A DNA stretch of 64,000 nt from Rhodocollybia butyracea (Eukaryota; Basidiomycota; Agaricomycetes; Agaricales; Omphalotaceae): assembly GCA_015501585.1 (NCBI GenBank), contig JADNRY010000158.1, forward strand, positions 83,092 to 147,091. The letters are read 5' to 3'. The first letter of the stretch is position 1. Each line of letters opens with the position of its first letter. Positions 23,828-33,291 of the stretch are shown in pieces. Below the pieces are notes generated by a model, which saw only the letters and a program-made list of their open reading frames with translations, ran no database searches and was not told where the DNA came from. The position numbers were made by a program, and so were the translations under genes.

Positions 23828-24667
23828 TCAAACTGGACCAAGTCCTAAGCCGGCTGTGAAGTGTTTTGCCTTGGCACTCAGAAGAGCCTCCATCAAGGTA
23901 TCTGCAAGCATTTCTTTGGTGGGGCAGTAGAGGAGACGGATCTTCCCTTCTTCAATAACATACCAGATGAAGTGGAAGCGTATATCAATGTGCTTAGTAC
24001 AGCCATGGAACTGATGATCTTGAGACAACGCAATAGCGGCTTGATCATCAGACTTCAAGTCTGTCAGATTTTGAATAATGGAGTAAGTCGGTTCGAAGAC
24101 TTGGGAAATGAAAGAGCAAATCCAGATGCCTTGCTTAGAGGCTTCGGTGGCCGCGATGTATTCGGATTCGGTAGTGGACAGAGATACCAGGGATTGCAAA
24201 CGGGATCCCCAGCTAACGGCTCCTCCATTGATAATGAAAACATATCTGGTAATCGCTTTTTGTTTGTCATTCATGTTCCCATCGGCGTCAACATAACCAT
24301 TTGGATCCTCCTGAGTTTCACCGTAAGTGAGCTCCCAGTCCCTAGTTCCCTTGAGATAGCATATACACCACCAACCTTCATTCCAATGAATCATGCCCAG
24401 ATTGGTGAGGAATTCAGAGAGTTTGTGCATGGCATATGCAACATCAACTCTAGTACCAATTGAAGCATACATAACCTTCCCAACAAGTGTTCAGTAAGGG
24501 ATGTTGCAGATAGCGGTGATCTCTTCAGGAGTCTGAGGAGATTGGAGTGTGGAAAGACGGTTGTGGGGATCAATAGGGAAAGCAGAAGATCTGGCATTTT
24601 CGAGATCAAATAGCCGGACTATTGAGTCGATATACGATTTTTGGGAAAGAGAAATGGTGCGGCGTTA
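23828..24667 (-). pseudogene. Copia pol, C-terminal half (end of RT and RNase H)
   Basis: Minus-strand frame that continues the Copia RT broken at 45834. The junction reads naturally across the 4-bp duplication (NYARRTISLSQKSYID). RNase H features follow: MYASIGTRVDVAYA, GYVDAD, ISLSTTESEYIAATEA-like (SLSTTESEYIAATEAS) and KHIDIRFHF, ending GLGLGPV before the polypurine tract. One in-frame TGA (24491-24493) stands where Arg is expected (PY-stop-TLVG). The GYVDAD motif lacks the usual W that follows. Not functional. Confidence 0.85.
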
Positions 24668-26340
24668 TTAGGCCTAAAATCGGCCTAAGGCGTGTAACCA
24701 TACATTTTGACACTTTGTACGTGTTATACAATGCAATAAGAGAGTTATACGGAGCCCGAGCGTGATAGCTGTTGCCGAGGCAAAGAACTTAACAATAATA
24801 CTCAGCGAGCCGTGAAGGTACGCCCACAAGCGTAGCCTAGAGCCAAGCTAGCGAGGATACCTGGGCTGCCCGGAGATGTAACGCTAGATTGTCAACCTAG
24901 TTATACCCAAGAGTGTAGACTCTCTAAACTACAGGACATCTCGAAGCGGGATAAGTACTAAGCCAACGCGTTACTTGAGGGAATGCATCCCTCGCACTAA
25001 GACCCCCAACGAGCTATGTTAAGATGTGGACTTTACAGTCTGTAACAATGGACCAGAACGATCCCGAGGAAACCGTAAAGATCTATTCGCGGCACTGGTC
25101 GCAACCGTGAGGACGGTAGAAACATGCTTAGCGGTCCTACGGAAAGCTACGTGCCGGGATAGCCTTGGCAAATCGAAACATTTGATCTTAGAAATCATAC
25201 ACAGAAGGTCTTATCCGTTAAAGCCGACTATTGGGAATCACTTGTACATACTCAGTGCAGTTGCTCGAGATTATCATAAGTGGTGTCGTTGGAAAGCTAG
25301 ATAACAGGCCTTCTCGAGAGAATGTTAATCACACTCAGGATGGACAGAACTATCCGAGGAATAGAATGAAACTCTGCTAAGGGAAACCGGGCGGCGAGTG
25401 ATCATGAAGCGTACAGGTACTCCTGACCCCGGAGAATTGTGGAGTAATCGGAGAAACCTCGCTCGGATCAAAACACTCTAAAACTATGTTAATCCTCACG
25501 AAATCATATTTTACCTCTGATATATACCCAAGAATGGACTATTTCTTTATCATGTGTACCATATATAGGCTGGAGTTTCCTTTCCGAGCCAGATTCCTCT
25601 GTTCCACTCTCTTTCCGTCTCTCTCCGTATCTGTTTCATCTATTTTTTGTATTAAACTCTCTCTACTCAGTATATAAGCCAGATATATTTATTCAATAAG
25701 ACAAGTTTCTTGCCCTCGACTTGACTGCTAAGACCAGTGCTCCGTAGAACATCCCCACGGGATCAGTAACGTGATGCCTCCTGACTTGGTTATCTTAAGA
25801 AAGTAATAAACTTCACGCGCTTCGCAAAGCCCATTTATATCTTGATCAAATTTAAGTGTGTAGAGTTCTCTCGAACTCCAGATCAACTCAAATCTAGTTG
25901 CTTCCTTAGAGGGGACGGCTTCTAGTAAGGGATTATTCGGCTCCAGAGTGAGGGTTCCTTAGTTGACTTCTTCACGAAGTTAGATGAGCCACTAAGATTG
26001 TGGTATGAGTTCCTAGTGATTAAGTTCACTCACAATATTGTAGCTTGGCCCAGAGTTTGGTTGAGGACTTTACGGTGTCACAGCAGCTAGTGCCAGAGTT
26101 TGCCTAGGGTTGTTGACAAACCTCGAGATTACTATTCTAGCTAGAGCCAGAGTTTGCCTAGGAGAATCTTAGTTTCGTTGTATTGGTTTTGGTTTTGGTT
26201 AATTGTTTTGGACATACACACCTGGTTCCCTTGTACACTTGTACACCCCAACTAGGCTTCTCTCGACTTAGTTCTAAGAGTTGTCTAAGCTTAGTTACCC
26301 ATGTTAGCGCTACAGTCTTGAACCTGGAGCAGTCGCGCGC

Positions 26341-26593
26341 TGTAACGCCTCCGCCTCTCCATAATCACCACTGACCGTATCCGGCGATACGGTCATCCTA
26401 GACACCGCCGATAGACCAAACGGTCTATCTTATCTTTCTATTTATTATTAATTATATAATAAATCCGTTACTATAAGTATTGTATGATTACTTAAGAGTC
26501 TAGTTAGTCTTTTACACCGTCGTACACACAATAGTATCCTATTTGTCGTGTTCACCGGTGTTCTTAAGGACTTTGCCCATAGGGCGCGTTATA
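26341..26593 (+). repeat. 5' LTR of the gag-only element
   Basis: 253 bp. Contains two hairpins with 8-bp stems: GACCGTAT/ATACGGTC at 26373-26394 and GATAGACC/GGTCTATC at 26410-26429. Identical to 29361-29613 by eye. Confidence 0.92.
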
Positions 26594-26761
26594 CTTTTTT
26601 GAACATCAAAAAATACTATTGTGTGAATAACACAAAGCTATTAGTTTAACAAGCTAAAAACAGTTATACTACCAAGTATAACAATCACTATTCCAACTCG
26701 CTTCAACAAGCTATACAAATCCGCTCCATTTTTCCTTATCGCTATATCATTTGCTGTCCCC

Positions 26762-27325
26762 ATGACCTCTCGAAATCAATCAGAGAAGTCATATCAGAGT
26801 GTGCGCGATCGCGCACATTCCATTCGTGGTGACGTGTCACCACACTCAATCTATTCAGTCGCATCAGCGACTCATTCCGTACGTGCGTCTGAAGGACGGC
26901 ACTACAGGCAGGACAAGAGTCCACCTAATGAACAGTCTATGACTATTCGTAAGAAACGGCGAACCTGAGAGGGTTTAAGTGAGATTTCTTCTGCGCTACG
27001 AGATGTAGCGGCATCACTCGACAAGAGTACGCAAGTACTCAATTGTATTCTCAATATAACTGAGAAATGGGATGCATCTAGCATCCAATCTAATGAAGAA
27101 AGATCTTCTTCATCGAGAAACAGCAATAGAATCACTATTGCTGCACCCACACCGAGACGGCCTGCCGTCACACCGCCGGTATTGCACAATGCAGCACCAT
27201 CTGTTCCTACCGAGGCAAACAACTTGGTACGCCAATGGCGTGAGACTGTGCCCAAGGCACCGTCAGTCCAACAATCACTGTTGGACGAACAGCTATACCA
27301 ACACCCATCTACACATCCCGCATGA
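26762..27325 (+). CDS. ORF1 of the gag-only element, with one internal TGA
   Basis: Frame of 187 codons from the ATG at 26762 to a TGA at 27323-27325, interrupted by one TGA at 26966-26968 where Arg (CGA) would fit (RRT-stop-EGLSE). The product would be basic and Ser-rich, with no known domain; it is probably the N-terminal part of the Gag region. Its terminal TGA overlaps the ATG of the next frame as ATGA, which suggests reinitiation. The coding sequence is dense in hairpins, for example the 18-bp palindrome at 26800-26817. Confidence 0.5.
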
Positions 27326-29019
27326 GACAGAGTCCCAATGCGGAGGCAGCGTCTCTGACACTGCGAGGTCCCAGGCCATTACCGGTGACCAAATCTTGCT
27401 CACCACAAAGCGCGGTGAACATTAAAAGTGAACCGAAGTTACCTCGTAACTTCAATCAGGTAGTAGCGATACCACCACAGGAAAGTACAATGTACTTCCC
27501 TACTGCAAGGGCGCCAATGGTACCCAATATTATTACACCTCCAGTAGTTGTACCAAACACTACTGGAAATCATTCCAGTATGGGACCGCAACACAGTACC
27601 CTCCCGGTAGTTCCTACTACCATATCCATTGCCCCGGCGACACAAAGTGTTGCCCCTCCGGTAGTACACACTACCGTAAGCCAGCCCAGCAATGCGCCAG
27701 AGCCAAGTTCAATGCCAGTACCAACGGTATTGGCCGAGTTGCAACCACAGCCGCTTCCGTTGGGAGTAGCTAAAGATTGGATGAGTCGCATAGCGATTCA
27801 ACGCCAACATAACACCAGTCTCCGAGATTTCGGATTCGCGCCATCTGGGCTTCCCGACCAAATGGTGGGATATAATGTCGACGGAATACCCGTTGATAAA
27901 TTGACTACTCCCAGAGAAATCTGGGATCGATTTTACATTCCACCCGCTGAGTCCTTTCCAGGACCAAGCAATAATGCCGGAGCGAAAGCGCCTAGCAAAA
28001 AATCCCGTGAAGGGGGGAGGAAGCACAAGAGTGCTAAATCCAAAGGCCGCAAACGCAGGCCATGGTCGGATGAATCATCTGACTCTAGTGATACCGAGTC
28101 AAATACTGACTCTTCGTCTGATGCCTTTTGGCTAGACAAATTTGCTACCCGTAAGGGTAAAATTACTCCTAATGAGCGCCGTAAAATACTGCGTTCACTT
28201 GCATCTAAGATGCGAGAAACAACAGGTGACAACGAACGTCGTTCCCGATGGAAACACAAGGTACACAAAGTGTACCGTAAACAAATTCGAGATAAGGTAG
28301 GGAATCCTATCCCTCCCATTGAGAGCCGTAAAGCTCTTAAAGTTCCATCTCCGGAGGTCTATGACGGATCTCCGGATGTCGATGTCTTCGAGCGGTGGCT
28401 AATGTCACTTCTCCAATGGATGGTAGTCAACCGCATGTGCGGTGACGATTACGATGCTACACGGACTGCCGTGCTTGGCATGTTTCTAAAGGGCAAAGCC
28501 CTTGACTGGTATAACGACGAAGTCGCTGGTATACACCGCACTGTCCTTAAGTGGACATTTGAAGGCGCCATCATTGGTGTCTTTGATCGTTGCATCCAAG
28601 CAACGACCATTCATCAAGCTGCACGGCAGTTTGACCTTATTGAGTATTCACCCGATACGGGTGTGAGGGATTATTATTCCTCACTTACACGATGGGCATC
28701 ACGGATGCTCCAAACACCGGATGATGCAACAATGCGGAAACGGTTCATTGAGGGATTACCCTTCAATATTATCAGGCAACTCACGAACAAGGGGATCGTT
28801 CCGGAGTATGCCAAATTAGAAGTGATGGTCAGAGCCGTCACACGCATTGAGGACCACACGGCCCTCACTAAATATTATGTCTCTTCTAGGAATAGAGACG
28901 ATGAACTTGAATCATCAGAACACCCCGATGAGGAGGACACCGAGAACATTAAAAATGTTCTTGAGCCAATCGAGGAGGACACCTCCTTAAGTATCGGAAA
29001 GGATAAACCTTCCGAATGA
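27322..29019 (+). CDS. Gag protein of the gag-only element (565 aa)
   Basis: The N-terminal third is rich in Pro, Thr, Val and Gln and low in complexity. Residues about 230-330 are basic and Ser-rich (GRKHKSAKSKGRKRRPWSDE). From residue about 354 to 530 there is a retrotransposon Gag-like fold: VFERWLMSLLQWM, FLKGKALDWYNDEVAG, FEGAIIGVFDRCI, RQFDLIEYSPDTGVRDYYS, RFIEGLPFNI. No CCHC zinc knuckle is seen. It probably packages the element RNA into particles that use the polymerase of an autonomous Gypsy relative. The start overlaps the preceding stop by ATGA; a start further in is possible. Confidence 0.82.
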   Translation: MRQSPNAEAASLTLRGPRPLPVTKSCSPQSAVNIKSEPKLPRNFNQVVAIPPQESTMYFPTARAPMVPNIITPPVVVPNTTGNHSSMGPQHSTLPVVPTTISIAPATQSVAPPVVHTTVSQPSNAPEPSSMPVPTVLAELQPQPLPLGVAKDWMSRIAIQRQHNTSLRDFGFAPSGLPDQMVGYNVDGIPVDKLTTPREIWDRFYIPPAESFPGPSNNAGAKAPSKKSREGGRKHKSAKSKGRKRRPWSDESSDSSDTESNTDSSSDAFWLDKFATRKGKITPNERRKILRSLASKMRETTGDNERRSRWKHKVHKVYRKQIRDKVGNPIPPIESRKALKVPSPEVYDGSPDVDVFERWLMSLLQWMVVNRMCGDDYDATRTAVLGMFLKGKALDWYNDEVAGIHRTVLKWTFEGAIIGVFDRCIQATTIHQAARQFDLIEYSPDTGVRDYYSSLTRWASRMLQTPDDATMRKRFIEGLPFNIIRQLTNKGIVPEYAKLEVMVRAVTRIEDHTALTKYYVSSRNRDDELESSEHPDEEDTENIKNVLEPIEEDTSLSIGKDKPSE

Positions 29020-29360
29020 TTTATTGGGTTATTCCGACGCCCAGGTAATATGCCTTACCTGGGCATAACTACTTATCCTCAGCCCGGATTCTCACTGAGA
29101 ACCCTCATTAAGCAATACTCGGAAACTTCCGAGTCTGCGCGTTGAACATTCGGACATTTCCGAATCAAATCATGCTCTAGTGGTACGCCCCACTATTGTT
29201 TGATTTGGACAAGTCCGAAAATCTGATGCGCCGCATCAATTAATCCCGTACTTGATACGGGATCATTCTACGTTAAACCAAATTAAAAAATGGTTTGGAT
29301 GGTGATGATGTCATTACCATTTTCGATTCACATCCCTGATGTTAATCTGGTGGGGGAGGG

Positions 29361-29613
29361 TGTAACGCCTCCGCCTCTCCATAATCACCACTGACCGTAT
29401 CCGGCGATACGGTCATCCTAGACACCGCCGATAGACCAAACGGTCTATCTTATCTTTCTATTTATTATTAATTATATAATAAATCCGTTACTATAAGTAT
29501 TGTATGATTACTTAAGAGTCTAGTTAGTCTTTTACACCGTCGTACACACAATAGTATCCTATTTGTCGTGTTCACCGGTGTTCTTAAGGACTTTGCCCAT
29601 AGGGCGCGTTATA
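29361..29613 (+). repeat. 3' LTR of the gag-only element
   Basis: Identical to the 5' LTR by eye, preceded by the polypurine tract at 29349-29360 and followed by the CGCGC target duplication. Confidence 0.92.
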
Positions 29614-29781
29614 CGCGCGTACATCCAATATTACAAGACTTTCCCTTGGGGAATCTCTGACAACCCGCCCTCACTCCCTTACATTCCCTTACATATTGAT
29701 AGTCTGGTTAGGTGCGGTAGTGTCTTTGTTAGGTTGTTTTATAGCACCTTTCGCATACCTACACGTAAATACCCAAATATC

Positions 29782-29798
29782 TGGAGCCCACCGCGAGG
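29782..29798 (+). promoter_or_regulatory. Primer binding site of the Gypsy element
   Basis: TGGAGCCCACCGCGAGG begins 2 nt after the LTR end. A TGG start is expected for pairing with a tRNA 3' CCA. Which tRNA primes was not determined. Confidence 0.65.
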
Positions 29799-31855
29799 GG
29801 TGGAATCTAATTTTATCGGATTTTACTACAAACCTAGTCTTTGGGTTAGTAGAGTTCATCTTCTTTGTCCTTCATTCGCTAGTCCACAAGATTAGTGATC
29901 CCTCGGATAATACACCTGATTCAGAGTCAACTCTTTCCGGAGTAGGCGAACTTCCTGATCCGGGAACATCTGAATTAAGATGCAGTAAAAGAGTACCTAA
30001 ACCTCGAGAACAATATAATAGTAGCGTCGAGCCCAAACGTCGACCTCCTTTTTCTGTCACTCGAGTAGGATCTAGCACTCCGTCTTCACGCGGATCTAAA
30101 CCAAGCATAGTCTGTGCCACTTCTGAAACAACTCACGTTGCCAAGAAGTCTTTAAAAGGGAAAGCGAAAGCAGATCCCACTGATACTACTCAAGCCAGTT
30201 CAAGTACAAGGGGTGCTCCAGCCCGTGTGCAAGACAACTTGACTAGTCAACCTTCATCTTCATCTTCATCTCTTCCTCGTATTCCCGAGGAAATCTCTCA
30301 GTTAGCTACAGCAGTTAACCAACTCTCGTCTTCTATTTTAAACAATCTTACAATGAGTACTACTACAAACAATAACAACCCGGGTTCGAGCGGGAACGCT
30401 GGAGGTTCGAGTGGTTCTGGCGGATCTGGTGGTGCAGCTCCCACGGGAACAAATGCTACGGTTGCACAATTGTTTGGAGACAAAATTAAGTTAACACAAG
30501 ATGAGCTCAATGAATATAACTCGAAGTACCTTCCTAAGCGTAGTAAAACGGCGACACTATTTAATAAAGATGATCCGTCTATGTTGAATGGTTGGATTGA
30601 GGATACTACTCGATTCATTGCCGCGGCAAATATTACCAAGGAAGCAGCAAAAGTGGCGTTGGCGTTGCACTGGATGACTTATTCCACTCGGGAAGCATAC
30701 AAGTATCTACCCTCTGTCGAAACTCCTAATTTGCAACAGTTCTTCAGAGATTTATGAGCAATCTTCTCTGAATCGGTAGATAGTGAGCTTGGTTCACGCC
30801 AAGAGCTCGAGATCTTAACCGGGAAGTTCACACCTCTGGACATTGGTAAACATCAAAAGATCATGATGTATAACTGAGAGTTTAAGAATCTCGTGGATAA
30901 GCTGATGAAACCGCCGGCAATCCTTTCCAACACTGAAGCTGTCAAGGCATATCTTGTGCCCATGAGCGAAAGGTTGTATTTAGCGATTTCCGCGCGTTTG
31001 TCACAGAATGTTATGCATGTTCAGTTGTTGTCTCGTCGCTGTGAAGATCCTTATCTACTTTCAGAAGTCATGGAAGCAGCTGAGAGTCCCGATTTCAGAA
31101 CCCTTGATACCTATTATGGTAACGGAGCTCGTCCAACTGGATCTCAAGGTGTTCCTGACTCTGCCGAAACTTATAGTCGAGGTGCATTATTGTTCAGATT
31201 CTCTCCTCATCTTCCAGAGACCACTCCCGCGGATCCCGTGAAAGTGGAACCTAAGCAGGAAGAAGTGTCGGAAGTTCTCGCGGGAATCGCCTCGATTAAA
31301 GATACTATTGCTCTAAACAGGAAAGAGACTAATTTAGTCTTGGATGGTCACCAAAAGGCTATCTCCTCGATGATGAGCTTAATGAAGGATAATATAGAAT
31401 CCAAATGCTCAGGATACACGTCAACGCAAGTTACTGCGCCGCAGAATACCTCGAAGACCATTCCGGATTGGGGGCAGGGTTGTTTTATGTGCAGGTCACT
31501 AGAACATCGCATGTCGGAGTGCCAATTCTTTAATTCCTACAAGGATAAAGGATGGTTAGTTCCTGACACTACTCCCGGGTCGAAGAAGTATACTTTGCGC
31601 AATGGTACGCCGTTGCCGAGGAACGACCCTAGTGAATCTCGCCCAGAAAAGATTGCAAGGATTGCAAAATCTAAAGGCTGGGATAAGGGTGGAACCAATG
31701 CATTCTTTGTCGAGGAAGAAGACTACTTGGATACCGAGGAGCAAGAGCCTCACCTCACTTCGTTTTTGGCTTCCATGAAAAAGCTAATGGAGGAACATGA
31801 GACGAACGGTTGTTATATCGCCGGCTCCGGGGAATCCAAGGAGTCGGGAAACTAA
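29783..31855 (+). pseudogene. Gypsy gag with CCHC zinc knuckle, two in-frame TGA codons
   Basis: One frame runs to TAA at 31853-31855, interrupted by TGA at 30755-30757 and 30875-30877, each fitting a former CGA. The first half is Ser/Thr-rich with a Gly/Ser linker (GGSSGSGGSGG). The Gag core follows (TLFNKDDPSMLNGWIEDTT, TYSTREAYKYL). A CCHC knuckle C-x2-C-x4-H-x4-C (CFMCRSLEHRMSEC) binds nucleic acid. The true start is uncertain: the frame is open back into the LTR (ATG 29696), and an internal ATG lies at 30354. The last codons before the stop form the slippery site GGGAAAC. Confidence 0.82.
31846..31852 (+). promoter_or_regulatory. Slippery heptamer G GGA AAC (gag to protease)
   Basis: GGGAAAC is read as G-GGA-AAC in the gag frame and is followed at once by TAA. 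The -1 frame is open through the protease. Perfect match to the X XXY YYZ rule for -1 ribosomal frameshifting. A 6-bp hairpin CTAGAG/CTCTAG lies further downstream than usual. Confidence 0.6.
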
Positions 31856-33291
31856 TTGCTTCGGTGATGCAGGGTAGAGTCACTAGAGGAAATACTCTAG
31901 GCAAGCAGGCAGACTCGAAAAAGCCCACATCTACAAAGGAATTGGTTAAGAAGGTAGGCCCGCCAACGAAAGGTACCCTTAGGGAACCCCTAATTGAAAA
32001 GCCACCACCTAAAAGCCCTGCTATTAAAGAGAAACATAAACAAGTGGAAGTTGTGATTCCCGTGAAAACAAAGTTTGTTGAGAAAGCTGTTGTCGGCGAC
32101 GTTGACGAGTTCTCTCGAGATGGAACTGGAATTATCCTTGATAAGGAAGCTGACAAAGAGTTTGCTCGGAGTCTGGCTGAATTAAGGGAAGAAGCTCCTA
32201 TTCCCGAGATAACTAAGGTTACTCATAGACCATTTGACGCGGTGAAACCACATGCGGTTCATCCCATTCCACGCAATCAACCACGTCTAGAAACCCAAGA
32301 TAAAGACAATCCTGTCAAGGAGAAGTCTGTCGAGGATAATGGACCCAAATTTAATATTAGAAGTGGATTTCACTTACCTGGAGTCGAGGAAGAAGTCGCT
32401 AGAAAGTTGTTCGATGCAGAAGTAACGCTGACATCAGAGGAGCTATTAGCGCTGAGCCACCCTCTCCAGAAAATTATGTTAAGGAAAGCTAGGAACGTCA
32501 GGGTAACTCCTACTAAGAGGAAGAATGCTTACGTTAGTACCCTCCTCGAAGATGGCACGGAAGTACCTGAGGAGCTGGAACTTCCTCGCGGGAACGAATT
32601 CGATAGTTATATCTCCATGGATAGCATTAAGCTTGATAGTGAAGAAATCTTCGAAGTCCTCGAGCATAACCATAATGGCTTGAAGGCCGGTTCTATTGTA
32701 CAACGTGACCCTGTTGAAGCCTTTAAAGCAGACTTACCTGAAGGTGACGAGTGCCGTAATTTGGTAATTGTTGTGGGAAGATCTAGTAGTCTCCGGTGTA
32801 TTAACATGAAGATCAATCATCAGGATGGAACAACCGAGGCAATCCTCGACAGTGGCTGTCAGATTGTAGCAATAGATCGTCAGACTGCTGTAGAGTTGAA
32901 TTTGGTCTGGGATCCTACTGTAACAATTTGTCTGCAGGATGTACACGGAGGTCTCGAGGAAACCGCGGGTCTTGCTAGAAATGTTCCTTTCCAGATTGGT
33001 GAAATTACAATCTATCTGCAACTGCATGTGCAACAGCGGGCACCATTCGAAGTGCTGATTGGTAGGCCATTTGACGTTCTCACGGAATCCGTGATAAAGA
33101 ATCATGCGGATGGTAGCCAAGAGGTGACGATTACGGACCCCAACACCGGGAATAAATGTACTATGGGTACACATATTCACTCTACGAGACAAAGACTTAG
33201 GACTGACAATCCCAAGTTCAAACCCAAACTAGTCCCGGAGCATGCAGGAAGTAGTAACAATCCCGTCAAGGAGGAACAGGGAAATTTTTAA
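31853..33291 (+). CDS. Gypsy linker and aspartic protease region
   Basis: Open in the -1 frame relative to gag, to TAA at 33289-33291, without internal stops. The N-terminal part is charged and low in complexity (Lys, Glu, Pro). The retropepsin-like part has AILDSGCQIVAID with the catalytic Asp at 32848-32850, a central LQDVHGGLEETAGLARNVPF segment and FEVLIGRPFDVL as the C-terminal motif. It would cut the polyprotein. It ends on the slippery site AAATTTT directly before its stop. This part looks undamaged. Confidence 0.8.
33282..33288 (+). promoter_or_regulatory. Slippery heptamer A AAT TTT (protease to RT)
   Basis: AAATTTT is read A-AAT-TTT in the protease frame and is followed at once by TAA. 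The -1 frame is open from here into the RT region (LNLEDLSSDQGEVEF). It fits X XXY YYZ. Possible pairing ACCTC/GAGGT downstream. Confidence 0.6.

Larger units (their letters stand above)
26341..29613 (+). mobile_element. Gag-only non-autonomous LTR retrotransposon (TR-GAG type)
   Basis: Two 253-bp LTRs (26341-26593, 29361-29613) read as identical. They start TGTAACG and end CGTTATA. The flanking duplication is CGCGC (26336-26340, 29614-29618), and the other LTR copies of the host element give the empty site. The 2.8-kb interior has a Gag-like protein but no protease, RT, RNase H or integrase. A polypurine tract (GGTGGGGGAGGG) precedes the 3' LTR. It must have been copied by enzymes supplied in trans. 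Short perfect inverted repeats cover the whole element. Confidence 0.9.
24668..29779 (+). repeat. Gypsy 5' LTR, interrupted by the gag-only element
   Basis: The LTR proper is 24668-26340 plus 29619-29779 (about 1834 bp). It matches the 3' LTR (44034-45833) and a solo LTR (60907-62748). Most differences I noticed are C/T or G/A changes at CpG. The 3' LTR lacks about 26 bp present here near 25157. Short open frames within it recur in every copy but look fortuitous. Confidence 0.9.

Noticed and set aside
24668..26340. Short open frames repeated in all Gypsy LTR copies (MDFTVCNNGPERSRGN, MLILTKSYFTSDIY)
   Set aside because: They are conserved only because the LTRs are; frames are short and broken by indels between copies.
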